A DNA stretch of 64,000 bases from UBA11136 sp964482135. GTDB taxonomy: Bacteria; Pseudomonadota; Alphaproteobacteria; UBA11136. A model generated the notes under the pieces. That model was not told where the DNA came from. It worked only from the letters and a program-made list of their open reading frames with translations, and made no database searches. Position numbers and translations under genes: made by a program. Positions 16,666-23,654 of the stretch are shown here, one piece after another. Within the stretch, counting starts at the first letter, position 1. Every line of letters starts with the position of its first letter. The stretch spans positions 1 to 64,000 of the forward strand of contig CAYZWF010000001.1 in assembly GCA_964482135.1 (NCBI GenBank). The letters run 5' to 3'.

Positions 16666-17625
16666 TCAGCGAGGTGGACCCAACAGGGTTACGGGAATTT
16701 CGTCGAGACAGACCTCCAGCGGTCCATCCTCGGACAAGATGCCCGCCGGTCCCTCCATCAGATCGCCATCCATCTGCAGCGGGTCACCGGAATCGCCGCC
16801 CGCGCCTTCCACATGCACCGATGTTCCTTCCATGATCCGCACATCATCCAGCCGGTGCAGCCTTCCCAGCACCAGCGCCGCGCCGTAACGTAAAGCGTTC
16901 CAGGCTCCGCTCCCGGCCAGGCAGACCACGTAAAGACGCGGCTCCTCGAGCCGGGCGTCGCGCACCAGCACGAATCCGCCGCCGTAATGGCGCGCCCGCG
17001 TGATAATTACCGTGGCCGCGTCGCAAACCTCGCTGTCTTTACCGTCTTTGCCGTCTTCTCCGTTCACGGTGACGCGGCAGCGCCCGCCGCCGCGCCACAT
17101 TTCCTTGAACGCCGCCACCACGTAGGCCGCGGCGCCGAGAACTCGTTTCGTTCCCGTATCGACCCCCGCCACCACCCGGGCGTCGAATCCTGCCGACACC
17201 ATGAGCAGGAACAGCCTGCCATTGGCGCGGCCGGGCCGCACCACCTTGCGTTCGCCGACCAGGATGGTTTCCGCCAGCCCCCATGCCGAACGCGGCAGGC
17301 CCAGCTCATGGGCCAGAATATTGGCCGTGCCCAGGGGGATGAAGGCTAGCGCCGGTGTCTTGCCACGTGGTGTCTTGCCGCCAAGCGTCCCCAGCCCGTT
17401 AAGGGCCTCGTTCACCGTACCGTCGCCGCCGGCCACCGCCACCACGTCAAAGTTCCCGGCCTCGCGCGCATAAGTTTCCGCGTCACCAGGCCCACCCGTC
17501 TCGCGCACCGTCACCTGTGCCCCGGCTTCGCATAGGCGGGTCAGCACCCGGTCCAGCCGGGCCTTATTGCGCCGCCCGGAAACCGGGTTGTAAATCACCA
17601 ATATGCGTGTGCCGCTCGCCGTCAT
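16666..17625 (-). CDS. Diacylglycerol/lipid kinase family protein (YegS/DagK-like)
   Basis: A 319-residue enzyme with the DAGK catalytic-domain signatures: the nucleotide-binding GGDGTVNEALNGL near residue 65, and PLGTANILAHELGLP, which is the conserved 'PxGTxN' substrate loop. The rest forms the beta-sandwich C-terminal domain. Members phosphorylate diacylglycerol, sphingosine-like lipids or undecaprenol with ATP at the inner membrane. It lies between the tRNA-Ala and the REP-like elements upstream of pabB and is transcribed away from pabB. Lipid substrate is not determined. Confidence 0.9.
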   Translation of the reverse strand: MTASGTRILVIYNPVSGRRNKARLDRVLTRLCEAGAQVTVRETGGPGDAETYAREAGNFDVVAVAGGDGTVNEALNGLGTLGGKTPRGKTPALAFIPLGTANILAHELGLPRSAWGLAETILVGERKVVRPGRANGRLFLLMVSAGFDARVVAGVDTGTKRVLGAAAYVVAAFKEMWRGGGRCRVTVNGEDGKDGKDSEVCDAATVIITRARHYGGGFVLVRDARLEEPRLYVVCLAGSGAWNALRYGAALVLGRLHRLDDVRIMEGTSVHVEGAGGDSGDPLQMDGDLMEGPAGILSEDGPLEVCLDEIPVTLLGPPR

Positions 17626-17784
17626 GGCAAAGTCCGTTCCAGTTCTTCCTTCCTGGCCACCCCTCAGAGAACCCAGCCCCGCTAGAGAACTAAAGAATAT
17701 CCCCGAAAACCACCAAAATCTGACACCGTCCTCTCTCCGCTCTGTTGTACCCTGCCGGTATGGAGTAGACTCTTCCGCCTAATA

Positions 17785-17804
17785 GGGCCAGGGTACGTCG
17801 GCCC
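17785..17804. repeat. REP-like dispersed repeat, copy upstream of pabB (distal)
   Basis: GGGCCAGGGTACGTCGGCCC, the full 20-nt unit. GGGCC and GGCCC form the outer stem. Identical to the copy at 17850 and to the reverse complement of 21236-21254. Confidence 0.75.
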
Positions 17805-17849
17805 CAAAAAAGGCGGCGCTGGCAAAACCAACAGCGCCGAGCTTGGGAA

Positions 17850-17869
17850 GGGCCAGGGTACGTCGGCCC
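17850..17869. repeat. REP-like dispersed repeat, copy upstream of pabB (proximal)
   Basis: An exact second copy of the 20-nt unit, 65 bp from the first and only 8 nt before the TTG start of pabB. The 45 nt between them contain AACAGCGCC and GGCGGCGCTG motifs that can also pair. Confidence 0.75.
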
Positions 17870-17877
17870 CGAAAAGA

Positions 17878-19362
17878 TTGTTGCGGGAGACCCTGTTGTC
17901 ACCATCCTCCACCACGCAGGCACACGCTTGCGCTCCGGAAAACGAACAATGGTCGGCGCGCTTCATCGCACCGGAAAACCTGCCCGGTAAGCTTGCCGAC
18001 TCTTTCGACCTGCTGCAACTGCACCGCTTGAACGGGGCGCGCTATCCCCACTTTCTGGAATCAGCGGCGCGGGGCGGGGTCCAGGCCCGCTTCGACATCC
18101 TCTTCGCCTTTCCCGGCGACACCCTGACCCTTACAAGCGACGGCCTCCTCACCGGCGCCGACCACATAGAACGCAAGCGCGACAAGGGCTTTCTCTCCAC
18201 CTTCGACCGCTGGTGGGGACAGGCCATGTTCCCGGCTCCGGTAACCATGGAAATCGGCAGCGTGCCGCCCTTTCACGGCGGCTGGTTCCTCTATCTGGGA
18301 TACGAGCTGGCGCGCGAGATCGAACCGACGCTGGACTTTCCCTCGGCACCCGGCGACTTCCCCATTGCCTTCGCCACCCGCTTCCCGGCGGCCGTCATCC
18401 GCGACCATGAAAGCGGCGAAGTAACCCTGGTGGCCGAAACCGGCTGCGACGATCTGCTCGACAAAATGGAGGCCGACCTCGCTGCCCTTGCGCAATCGCC
18501 GCCGCCGCCCTTCACCGATACCCAATGCCTCGAAGGCGATCTCGACGAAGACCCGCCGGACCAGCATCTTGAAAATCTGCGCCACTGTATCGACTATATT
18601 TATGCCGGCGACGTGTTCCAGGTGAACCTGTCGCGGGCCTGGCGCGGCCGGCTCACCCGGGACATCTCCCACGCCCACCTCTATGACCGGCTGCGCGGCT
18701 GTAATCCCGCGCCCTTTGCCGGGCTTGTGACGCGGGGCGATGACGCCATCATCAGCTCCTCGCCGGAACGGCTGGTGGAAGTGCGCGGGCGTATCATCCA
18801 GACCCGCCCCATCGCCGGCACCCGGCCGCGCGGGTCGAGCGGCATCACCGATGTGGCCTTGTCCGAGGAGCTTCTCGCCCATCCCAAGGAGCGGGCCGAA
18901 CACATCATGCTGGTGGACCTCGAGCGCAACGATATTTCCCGGGTCTGCAAGCCGGGCAGCGTGCGCGTGGACGAAATGATGGTGGTGGAATCCTACGCCC
19001 ATGTGCATCACATCGTCTCCAACGTGCGCGGCGAACTGGCCCGCGCGGTGGCCCCCGGCGAGGTGGTGCGCGCGGTCTTTCCCGGCGGCACTATCACCGG
19101 CTGTCCCAAGGTGCGCTGTATGGAAATCCTCGCTGAACTGGAAGGCGTGGGGCGCGGCCCCTATACCGGCTCCATGGGCTATGTGAACCGCGACGGCAGC
19201 CTCGACCTCAATATCCTGATCCGCACCATGCTGCGCGAGGGCGATGCGGTTTGCCTGCGTGCCGGCGGCGGCATCGTCGCCGATTCCGATCCTGAAAAGG
19301 AACTGGAGGAAACCCGCGACAAGGCCAAAGGCGTGGTCCGCGCCCTCACCGAGGGAGGGTGA
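17878..19362 (+). CDS. pabB: Aminodeoxychorismate synthase component I
   Basis: A 494-residue chorismate-binding enzyme that, with a PabA glutaminase, makes 4-amino-4-deoxychorismate for folate. The PabB signature FPGGTITGCPKVRCMEIL and YTGSMGYVNRDGSLDLNILI are present. The active-site segment reads PIAGT (Ala313) instead of the PIKGT of E. coli PabB, whose Lys is the nucleophile. A TrpE-like Ala here may mean a different mechanism. No glutaminase domain is fused and pabA is not in the window. The TTG start at 17878 is uncertain, as there is no clear ribosome site and a REP-like unit ends 8 nt upstream. pabC follows 4 nt after the stop. Confidence 0.9.
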   Translation: MLRETLLSPSSTTQAHACAPENEQWSARFIAPENLPGKLADSFDLLQLHRLNGARYPHFLESAARGGVQARFDILFAFPGDTLTLTSDGLLTGADHIERKRDKGFLSTFDRWWGQAMFPAPVTMEIGSVPPFHGGWFLYLGYELAREIEPTLDFPSAPGDFPIAFATRFPAAVIRDHESGEVTLVAETGCDDLLDKMEADLAALAQSPPPPFTDTQCLEGDLDEDPPDQHLENLRHCIDYIYAGDVFQVNLSRAWRGRLTRDISHAHLYDRLRGCNPAPFAGLVTRGDDAIISSSPERLVEVRGRIIQTRPIAGTRPRGSSGITDVALSEELLAHPKERAEHIMLVDLERNDISRVCKPGSVRVDEMMVVESYAHVHHIVSNVRGELARAVAPGEVVRAVFPGGTITGCPKVRCMEILAELEGVGRGPYTGSMGYVNRDGSLDLNILIRTMLREGDAVCLRAGGGIVADSDPEKELEETRDKAKGVVRALTEGG

Positions 19363-19366
19363 GCCC

Positions 19367-20269
19367 ATGGGCGGCGGCGAATTTTCCTTCCAGTATCAAC
19401 CCGGCACGGACCGGCCCATTTCTCCCCTCTACGTCAACGGCGAGGCCCGGGACACGCTGCCGGTCTCCGACCGCGGCCTGGCGTACGGCGACGGCCTGTT
19501 CGAGACCATCGCCGTGCGCGAGGGCAAACCCGAATTCTGGGGCCGTCACCTGGCCCGTCTGCGCGAGGGCTGTGAGCGTCTTCGTATTGTTGAACCGGAT
19601 ATGGGAGAATTGTCCCGCGAGTCGCAACTCCTCCTCAACGGCCAGCGCACCAGCCATGGCGTGGAACAGGGAATCTTGAAGATTATCATTACCCGGGGGT
19701 CGGGCGGGCGCGGCTACCGTGCGCCGGAAGATCCTCACCCCACCCGCATCGTTGCCTTTCATCCCTGGCCCGACATTCCCGAAACCCATACCTCGGAGGG
19801 CGTCAAGATACGGCGCTGTGACCTACGACTTGGTCACCAACCGGCCTTGGCCGGGATCAAGCATCTCAACCGGCTCGAAAACGTGCTGGCGCGGGCCGAA
19901 TGGGACGACCCGGAAATCGCCGAGGGCCTGCTCTGCGATGGCGAGGGAAACGTCATCGAGGGCACCATGAGCAATCTCTTTATGGAACGCGAGGGGGTTC
20001 TCTCAACGCCGGACCTCTCGCGTTGCGGCGTGGCCGGGATCATCCGCGCCGTGGTCATGGAAGAGGCAGGCTCACAGGGGCTTTCCGTGCAGGTGGGCGA
20101 TATTCGTTACGAAGACGTAATGACAGCAGACGCCCTCTTCCTCACCAACAGCGTCATGGGTATCTGGCCGGTGCGCGAACTCGACGGCCACGCCGCCCTC
20201 ATCAGCCCCACCACCCGCGCGCTGATGGAACGGCTCGAAACCCGTCGCCGCAACCACCGCGAAGAATAA
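19367..20269 (+). CDS. pabC: Aminotransferase class IV, likely aminodeoxychorismate lyase
   Basis: A 300-residue PLP-dependent class IV (fold type IV) protein. It has the PLP-lysine segment AGIKHLNRLENVLARAEW, VNGEARDTLPVSDRGLAYGDG at the start and EGTMSNLF near the phosphate site. Following directly on pabB, with 4 nt between stop and ATG 19367, it is best read as 4-amino-4-deoxychorismate lyase, which releases p-aminobenzoate and pyruvate. Branched-chain or D-amino-acid aminotransferase is the alternative from sequence alone; gene context favours PabC. GGGAGGG just upstream is the ribosome site. Confidence 0.9.
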   Translation: MGGGEFSFQYQPGTDRPISPLYVNGEARDTLPVSDRGLAYGDGLFETIAVREGKPEFWGRHLARLREGCERLRIVEPDMGELSRESQLLLNGQRTSHGVEQGILKIIITRGSGGRGYRAPEDPHPTRIVAFHPWPDIPETHTSEGVKIRRCDLRLGHQPALAGIKHLNRLENVLARAEWDDPEIAEGLLCDGEGNVIEGTMSNLFMEREGVLSTPDLSRCGVAGIIRAVVMEEAGSQGLSVQVGDIRYEDVMTADALFLTNSVMGIWPVRELDGHAALISPTTRALMERLETRRRNHREE

Positions 20270-20286
20270 CCGCCCTCTTTTTTCAG

Positions 20287-20343
20287 GTCCGCAGACTCCG
20301 ACGTACCTGTCTCCCAAAGCTGCGAAGCAGCGAAGGGAGACCT
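20287..20343. repeat. REP-like element fused to a two-stem hairpin after pabC
   Basis: CCGCAGACTCCGACGTACC (20289-20307) resembles the longer REP variant at 25687. It runs into a hairpin in which GTCTCCC (20309-20315) pairs with GGGAGAC (20335-20341), with an inner GCTGC/GCAGC stem (20319-20323, 20327-20331). It lies between pabC and the last peptide gene. It may end transcripts from one or both strands, although no long U-tract follows. Confidence 0.5.
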
Positions 20344-20417
20344 TGGGCCTTAAAACAAAAAATCCCGCGAGGTGATTCCCCGCGAGGTTTTTGTTAATTC
20401 CTGACGCTGGGTCAGGT

Positions 20418-20549
20418 CTATCCAGGCTGGTTGGAGTTAAAGCAATAGTACATAGTTGCTTGCATGTTCCCGTCAGCCCGGTCCAGGGCTTCGTCGGAAA
20501 GCTCGGCCAGGTCTTCGCTCTCGGGTTTTTTCACATCAGTCTTGGGCAT
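20418..20549 (-). CDS. Small peptide precursor D (43 aa, one Cys in core)
   Basis: This 43-residue product shares residues 1-24 with the other three copies (MPKTDVKKPESED, then LAELSDEALDR) but ends in an unrelated core ADGNMQATMYYCFNSNQPG with one Cys. AAAGGA lies 8 nt before the ATG. The leader is acidic with a hydrophobic LAEL face, typical of leader peptides recognised by a modifying enzyme, and there is no Gly-Gly cleavage site. It is the last gene of the array. The function is inferred from the array pattern only. Confidence 0.78.
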   Translation of the reverse strand: MPKTDVKKPESEDLAELSDEALDRADGNMQATMYYCFNSNQPG

Positions 20550-20571
20550 GGGGTTTTCCTTTTAGTGCCAC

Positions 20572-20706
20572 TTACTCAGCCGGTGACGTAGTCCCGCAGT
20601 GGCTGGTATTCGTGCATACCTTCGTGATCTCTAAACGGTCCAGGACCTCGTCGCTGAGTTCAGCCACATCCTCGCTCTCGATTTTTTTCACATCTGTTTT
20701 GGGTAT
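20572..20706 (-). CDS. Small peptide precursor C (44 aa, ATA in place of ATG)
   Basis: The reading frame matches the array leader exactly in position (PKTDVKKIESED, then VAELSDEVLDR) with core LEITKVCTNTSHCGTTSPAE, which has two Cys five residues apart. The first codon is ATA where the other copies have ATG. GGGAGG lies 5 nt upstream, and an in-frame TAA occurs just before it, so no other ATG can start the frame. Either ATA is used weakly, the inner GTG at position 6 starts translation, or the copy is silent. The intact frame and core argue against long decay. Confidence 0.55.
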   Translation of the reverse strand: MPKTDVKKIESEDVAELSDEVLDRLEITKVCTNTSHCGTTSPAE

Positions 20707-20728
20707 GGGTTCCTCCCTTTAATGGGGG

Positions 20729-20869
20729 TCAGTCAGCCGGAGCACTATTAGCGCAGGCGCCACTGTTGCTGTTGCACCATTGTAAGTTCTCGGCGGTCCG
20801 GTCCAGAGCCTCGTCGGCAAGTTCAGCCACATCCTCGCTCTCGATTTTTTTAACGTCTGTCTTGGGCAT
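20729..20869 (-). CDS. Small peptide precursor B (46 aa, two Cys in core)
   Basis: A 46-residue product starting MPKTDVKKIESEDVAEL and ending in a core rich in Asn, Ser and Ala with Cys32 and Cys39 (QWCNSNSGACANSAPAD). GGGAGA precedes the ATG by 5 nt. The leader differs from copies A and D by I/P, V/L and A/S exchanges shared in part with copy C, so B and C form one leader subtype and A and D another. As with the others, no modifying or export gene is adjacent. Confidence 0.78.
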   Translation of the reverse strand: MPKTDVKKIESEDVAELADEALDRTAENLQWCNSNSGACANSAPAD

Positions 20870-20932
20870 GAGGTTCTCCCTTTAGTGGCGGCTATTCAGC
20901 CGGGGACAGCTACGCGCAGCAGCCGACACAGC

Positions 20933-21079
20933 CTATGTTATACACGAGGACGAGGACGCGCATCCGCCAACGCTGGCGCATACGATGTACACCTGCGCAT
21001 CCGAAGTCCGGTCCAGGGCCTCGTCACTGAGTTCGGCCAAGTCTTCGCTCTCGGGTTTTTTCACATCTGTTTTGGGCAT
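20933..21079 (-). CDS. Small peptide precursor A (48 aa, three Cys in core)
   Basis: The promoter-proximal copy of the array, 48 residues. The leader ends ESEDLAELSDEALDR, followed by the core TSDAQVYIVCASVGGCASSS with a final SCIT. The three Cys are spaced C-x5-C-x5-C and the core is rich in Ser. GGGGAGA lies 6 nt before ATG 21079. This leader-plus-variable-core pattern is typical of RiPP precursors such as lanthipeptides or other thioether peptides. Ser/Thr and Cys content fits, but the peptide class cannot be named without a maturase. A 40-bp tandem repeat (21084-21167) precedes it. Confidence 0.8.
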   Translation of the reverse strand: MPKTDVKKPESEDLAELSDEALDRTSDAQVYIVCASVGGCASSSSCIT

Positions 21080-21083
21080 AGTT

Positions 21084-21167
21084 TTCTCCCCGAAAGGTAG
21101 AATGAATGTAACGACACACCCATGGGGTTCTCCCCGAAAAGTAGAATGAGTGTAACGACGCACCCAT
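21084..21167. repeat. Tandem 40-bp repeat in the leader of the peptide array
   Basis: Units 21084-21123 and 21128-21167 (period 44) share TTCTCCCCGAAA, GTAGAATGA and TGTAACGAC blocks with a few mismatches. The proximal unit supplies the ribosome site of precursor A on the minus strand. The distal unit may be a decayed copy of the same leader, or a duplicated operator. Confidence 0.7.
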
Positions 21168-21212
21168 CCTAGGCGGAGTCGCCTTCGCGGTGCAAGAAAG
21201 CTCTCTTTTTTT

Positions 21213-21255
21213 AGGCCCGACGTACCCTGGTTTAGGGCCGACGTACCCTGGCCCT
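21213..21255. repeat. REP-like dispersed repeats, direct pair upstream of the array
   Basis: AGGCCCGACGTACCCTGG is followed after 3 nt by AGGGCCGACGTACCCTGGCCC, two direct copies of the unit in the orientation opposite to the pabB-side copies. Confidence 0.7.
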
Positions 21256-21363
21256 TGACTCCCACCCCTCTTTCATGCTAGGAATATTTTCTTAGCTCTT
21301 TGACATGATAAAGACGTTTCCCTACCGCGCGGCGGCGCGGCCGGTTGCGCCCATCCTCTTTTT

Positions 21364-21393
21364 GGGACCGCAGTCTCTAATTTACCCTGGCCC
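21364..21393. repeat. REP-like dispersed repeat, longer variant
   Basis: GGGACCGCAGTCTCTAA then TTTACCCTGGCCC, a diverged copy of the 30-nt variant found in ccmE (25687-25716). Confidence 0.6.
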
Positions 21394-21554
21394 TTACCGG
21401 AGCGATGCTGCGCTGCGGCAGCCCATGTGTACAAATGATGACAAATGTTAACATTTTGGAGGCCCTGAGGGCATAAATTGTTTGAAATCAAAGACTTGGG
21501 CGTAAAAGGATGGGGGTAGTGGGGCGAACAACCCCGGTTTAGGGCTCTTTTTTC

Positions 21555-21613
21555 GGGGCCGCCGCACCTGACGTACCCTAGGCTTTTTTTATGGGGCCGA
21601 CGTACCCTGGCCC
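21555..21613. repeat. REP-like dispersed repeats, pair adjoining ccmI
   Basis: GGGGCCGCCGCACCTGACG and TACCCTAGG are followed by TTTTTTTA and a second unit GGGGCCGACGTACCCTGGCC. The pair ends 12 nt from the ccmI stop and may act as its transcription end. Confidence 0.65.
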
Positions 21614-21625
21614 CTGGCCCTAAAC

Positions 21626-22591
21626 TCAGCGCTGGTTTTCCAGCGCTTCCAGATACTCCTCCAGCGCCGCGCGGCTTTCGGACTCTTGCGGCGTCAGGGC
21701 CAGCAAGCGCTGCCACAACTCGGATGCCTTGTCACGGTTGCCGGACTGGGCCTCGGCCAGCCCCACCATCCACAGGGCCTCTTCGTGTTCGGGCATGACC
21801 GCCAACAGACGTTCGTAATACCGGGCCGCCTCGGGCGGGACCAGGGGCACGGCTTCACCGAGGGACATGTCCTTCTCCGCCTCTTCTTCTTGCGCCAGCA
21901 CGATTTCGATCCGGGCCAAGGCGAGGAGCAGGCCGGGATCGTTGGGGAAATGTTCGAGACCCTTCCGTAATGCCCCATAGGCCTCGCCGGGACGCTCCAG
22001 AACCAGATAGGACTGGGCCAGCATCCGCCACCCTTCCAGGTTTTCGGGTTCCTGCTCCAGCCTCGCGGCCAGTCTTTCCACCATGGCGGAAATATCCGCT
22101 TCGGAAATGTCCCCAGGCGACATATCAGGAGCTTCCACCTCCTGGCCCTGTTCGCCGCGGGAATCGAAGGGCTGACCGGGCAGTCCCGGAAACCCCAGGA
22201 AAAGATAAAGGCCCAGCGACAGCGCCGGAATCAATACCATCAGCGCCACCAGACTGCGCCGCCGCAGCCCCGGCGCGAAGGCCGCCACTTGCGGCGCCTG
22301 GTCCAACTCGCGGTCGGCGGCCAGCAATCTGCGCTCTATCTCGAGCCGCGCCGGCGTGGCTTCGGCCTCCGTCAAGACGCCGCGCGCCAGGTCCGCCTCA
22401 AGCTCGTGCAACTGGTCGCCATAGACGGCGAGATCATGGCCACCGCGCCCGCGCTCCGTCTCTTCTTCTCCTTTACCACCGTCGAAGGCGAGCCAGTCCC
22501 GGGTGCCAAGCAACAGCGCCACCGCGCCTCCGGCCATCAGGGCAATCAGCACCCAGAACAACAGATCAGCCGTCACGGTCTCGCCGCTCAT
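21626..22591 (-). CDS. ccmI: Cytochrome c maturation protein CcmI
   Basis: A 321-residue CcmI with two N-terminal transmembrane helices (FWVLIALMAGGAVALLLG and a second near residue 110) and a periplasmic domain of TPR-like repeats (EGWRMLAQSYLVLERPGEA, AYGALRKGLEHFPNDPGLLL). CcmI binds the C-terminus of apocytochrome c and delivers it to the CcmF-CcmH haem lyase. The ATG overlaps the ccmH stop by 4 nt, so it is the last gene of the ccm operon, as in other alphaproteobacteria. Confidence 0.92.
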   Translation of the reverse strand: MSGETVTADLLFWVLIALMAGGAVALLLGTRDWLAFDGGKGEEETERGRGGHDLAVYGDQLHELEADLARGVLTEAEATPARLEIERRLLAADRELDQAPQVAAFAPGLRRRSLVALMVLIPALSLGLYLFLGFPGLPGQPFDSRGEQGQEVEAPDMSPGDISEADISAMVERLAARLEQEPENLEGWRMLAQSYLVLERPGEAYGALRKGLEHFPNDPGLLLALARIEIVLAQEEEAEKDMSLGEAVPLVPPEAARYYERLLAVMPEHEEALWMVGLAEAQSGNRDKASELWQRLLALTPQESESRAALEEYLEALENQR

Positions 22592-23112
22592 GGGCCGTCA
22601 CCTTCCGCACCGCTCTCCGCGCCGTCTTCCGCGAGCAGCGATTTCAGATGTTTTTTCTCAGGCCCACTGAGGGGTTTCGGCGTCGCCCCATCCTCCGCCA
22701 TTTCCCGGCGCCGGTTTATGTAAAAGCGAATCAGCCCCGCGCCGCCGAGGAGAAAGATCACCAGCGGCCCGAACCACAACAGCGCGGTCTCGGATTTCAT
22801 GGGCGGCTTGAGCAGGACGAAATCACCGTAGCGGTCGGTGACGAAGGCCATCACTTCCGCGTCGCTGTCGCCGGCCAACAGCCGTTCACGCACCAGAACC
22901 CGCAGGTCTTTCGCCAGCGAGGCATCGGAATCGTCAATGGTCTGGTTCTGGCAGACGAGACAGCGCAGGCCCTGGCTGATGTCCCGCGCGCGCAACTCCA
23001 GCACCGGGTCGGACAGCACCTCGGAAGGCTCCACCGCCCCGGCCCCTCGCGTCCCGAGGACGAGAACAAGGGCAACAAGAAGAACCACATGGAACGCAGC
23101 CAGCTTCCTCAT
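22588..23112 (-). CDS. ccmH: Cytochrome c maturation protein CcmH (thiol-disulfide component)
   Basis: The 174-residue protein has a signal peptide (VVLLVALVLVLGTRGAGA), the catalytic motif LRCLVCQNQ and a C-terminal transmembrane helix, the standard CcmH/CycL layout. It reduces the haem-binding cysteines of apocytochrome c with CcmG in the periplasm. ATG 23112 overlaps the ccmG stop by 4 nt. The open frame extends upstream by about 100 codons, but that part is antisense-like shadow of ccmG and is not used. Confidence 0.94.
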   Translation of the reverse strand: MRKLAAFHVVLLVALVLVLGTRGAGAVEPSEVLSDPVLELRARDISQGLRCLVCQNQTIDDSDASLAKDLRVLVRERLLAGDSDAEVMAFVTDRYGDFVLLKPPMKSETALLWFGPLVIFLLGGAGLIRFYINRRREMAEDGATPKPLSGPEKKHLKSLLAEDGAESGAEGDGP

Positions 23113-23654
23113 GATCCCAGCTCCGCGATCAGGGGCAGAATGGTTCCGGTCAGGTCGCGCTCCATGATCGGGCCCACATGGCGGTAACGGATACGTCCCT
23201 TGGCGTCCACCACGAAGGTTTCGGGAACGCCATAGACGCCCCAGTCGATGCTGGTCCTGCCGGTGACATCGGCGCCAATGGCTCGGTACGGGTCGCCGTG
23301 ACGCGCCAGCCAGGCCATCACGTCCTCCGGCTTGTCCTTCTGGTTGATGCCGAAGATGGATACGCCGTGATCGCGGGAAAGACTCATGAGCTGCGGATGC
23401 TCCACCCGGCACGGCACGCACCAGGAGGCGAATACGTTGACCAGCGATACCCGGCCTTCGAGATCGCCCGAGGAGAAGCCGCCGCCATAGGATTCCCCGC
23501 CATCAATTGCGGCGATGGGCGGCAGATCGAACTGCGGCGCCGGCTTGTCGATCAGCGCCGAGGGCAGGCGTTGCGAATCCAGGGTCAGCCCCACGGCGAA
23601 GGCAACGGCGATGGCCGCGAAGATGGCCGTGGGCAGGAGGAATTTCCAGTTCAT
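23109..23654 (-). CDS. ccmG: Thiol:disulfide interchange protein CcmG/DsbE
   Basis: This 181-residue membrane-anchored thioredoxin-like protein has an N-terminal anchor (FLLPTAIFAAIAVAFAVGL) and the redox motif FASWCVPC followed by the family segment YGVPETFVVD. It keeps apocytochrome cysteines reduced. The 4-nt overlap with both ccmF upstream and ccmH downstream indicates translational coupling. The start at 23654 places the anchor at the N-terminus; the upstream extension is inside ccmF. Confidence 0.95.
   Translation of the reverse strand: MNWKFLLPTAIFAAIAVAFAVGLTLDSQRLPSALIDKPAPQFDLPPIAAIDGGESYGGGFSSGDLEGRVSLVNVFASWCVPCRVEHPQLMSLSRDHGVSIFGINQKDKPEDVMAWLARHGDPYRAIGADVTGRTSIDWGVYGVPETFVVDAKGRIRYRHVGPIMERDLTGTILPLIAELGS

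Larger units (their letters stand above)
21168..21625. other. Gene-free region between the peptide array and ccmI with repeats
   Basis: This 458-nt stretch separates ccmI from the peptide array, all on the minus strand. It holds REP-like units at 21213-21255, 21364-21393 and 21555-21613, and a perfect 14-nt palindrome AAATGTTAACATTT at 21443-21456 next to TGTACA. I see no convincing gene. It probably contains the array promoter. The palindrome is a good operator candidate. Confidence 0.55.

Noticed and set aside
20357..20396. Possible terminator after peptide D
   Set aside because: The CCCGCGAGG blocks are direct rather than inverted repeats, so they do not form a terminator stem despite the nearby T-run.
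20400..21080. CRISPR-like appearance of repeated blocks
   Set aside because: The repeats are coding leaders of about 72 nt with ribosome sites; spacing is 150-210 nt and units are not identical.
21273..21716. A 147-codon minus-strand frame between ccmI and the array
   Set aside because: It crosses REP-like repeats, contains mixed low-complexity sequence and no family match.
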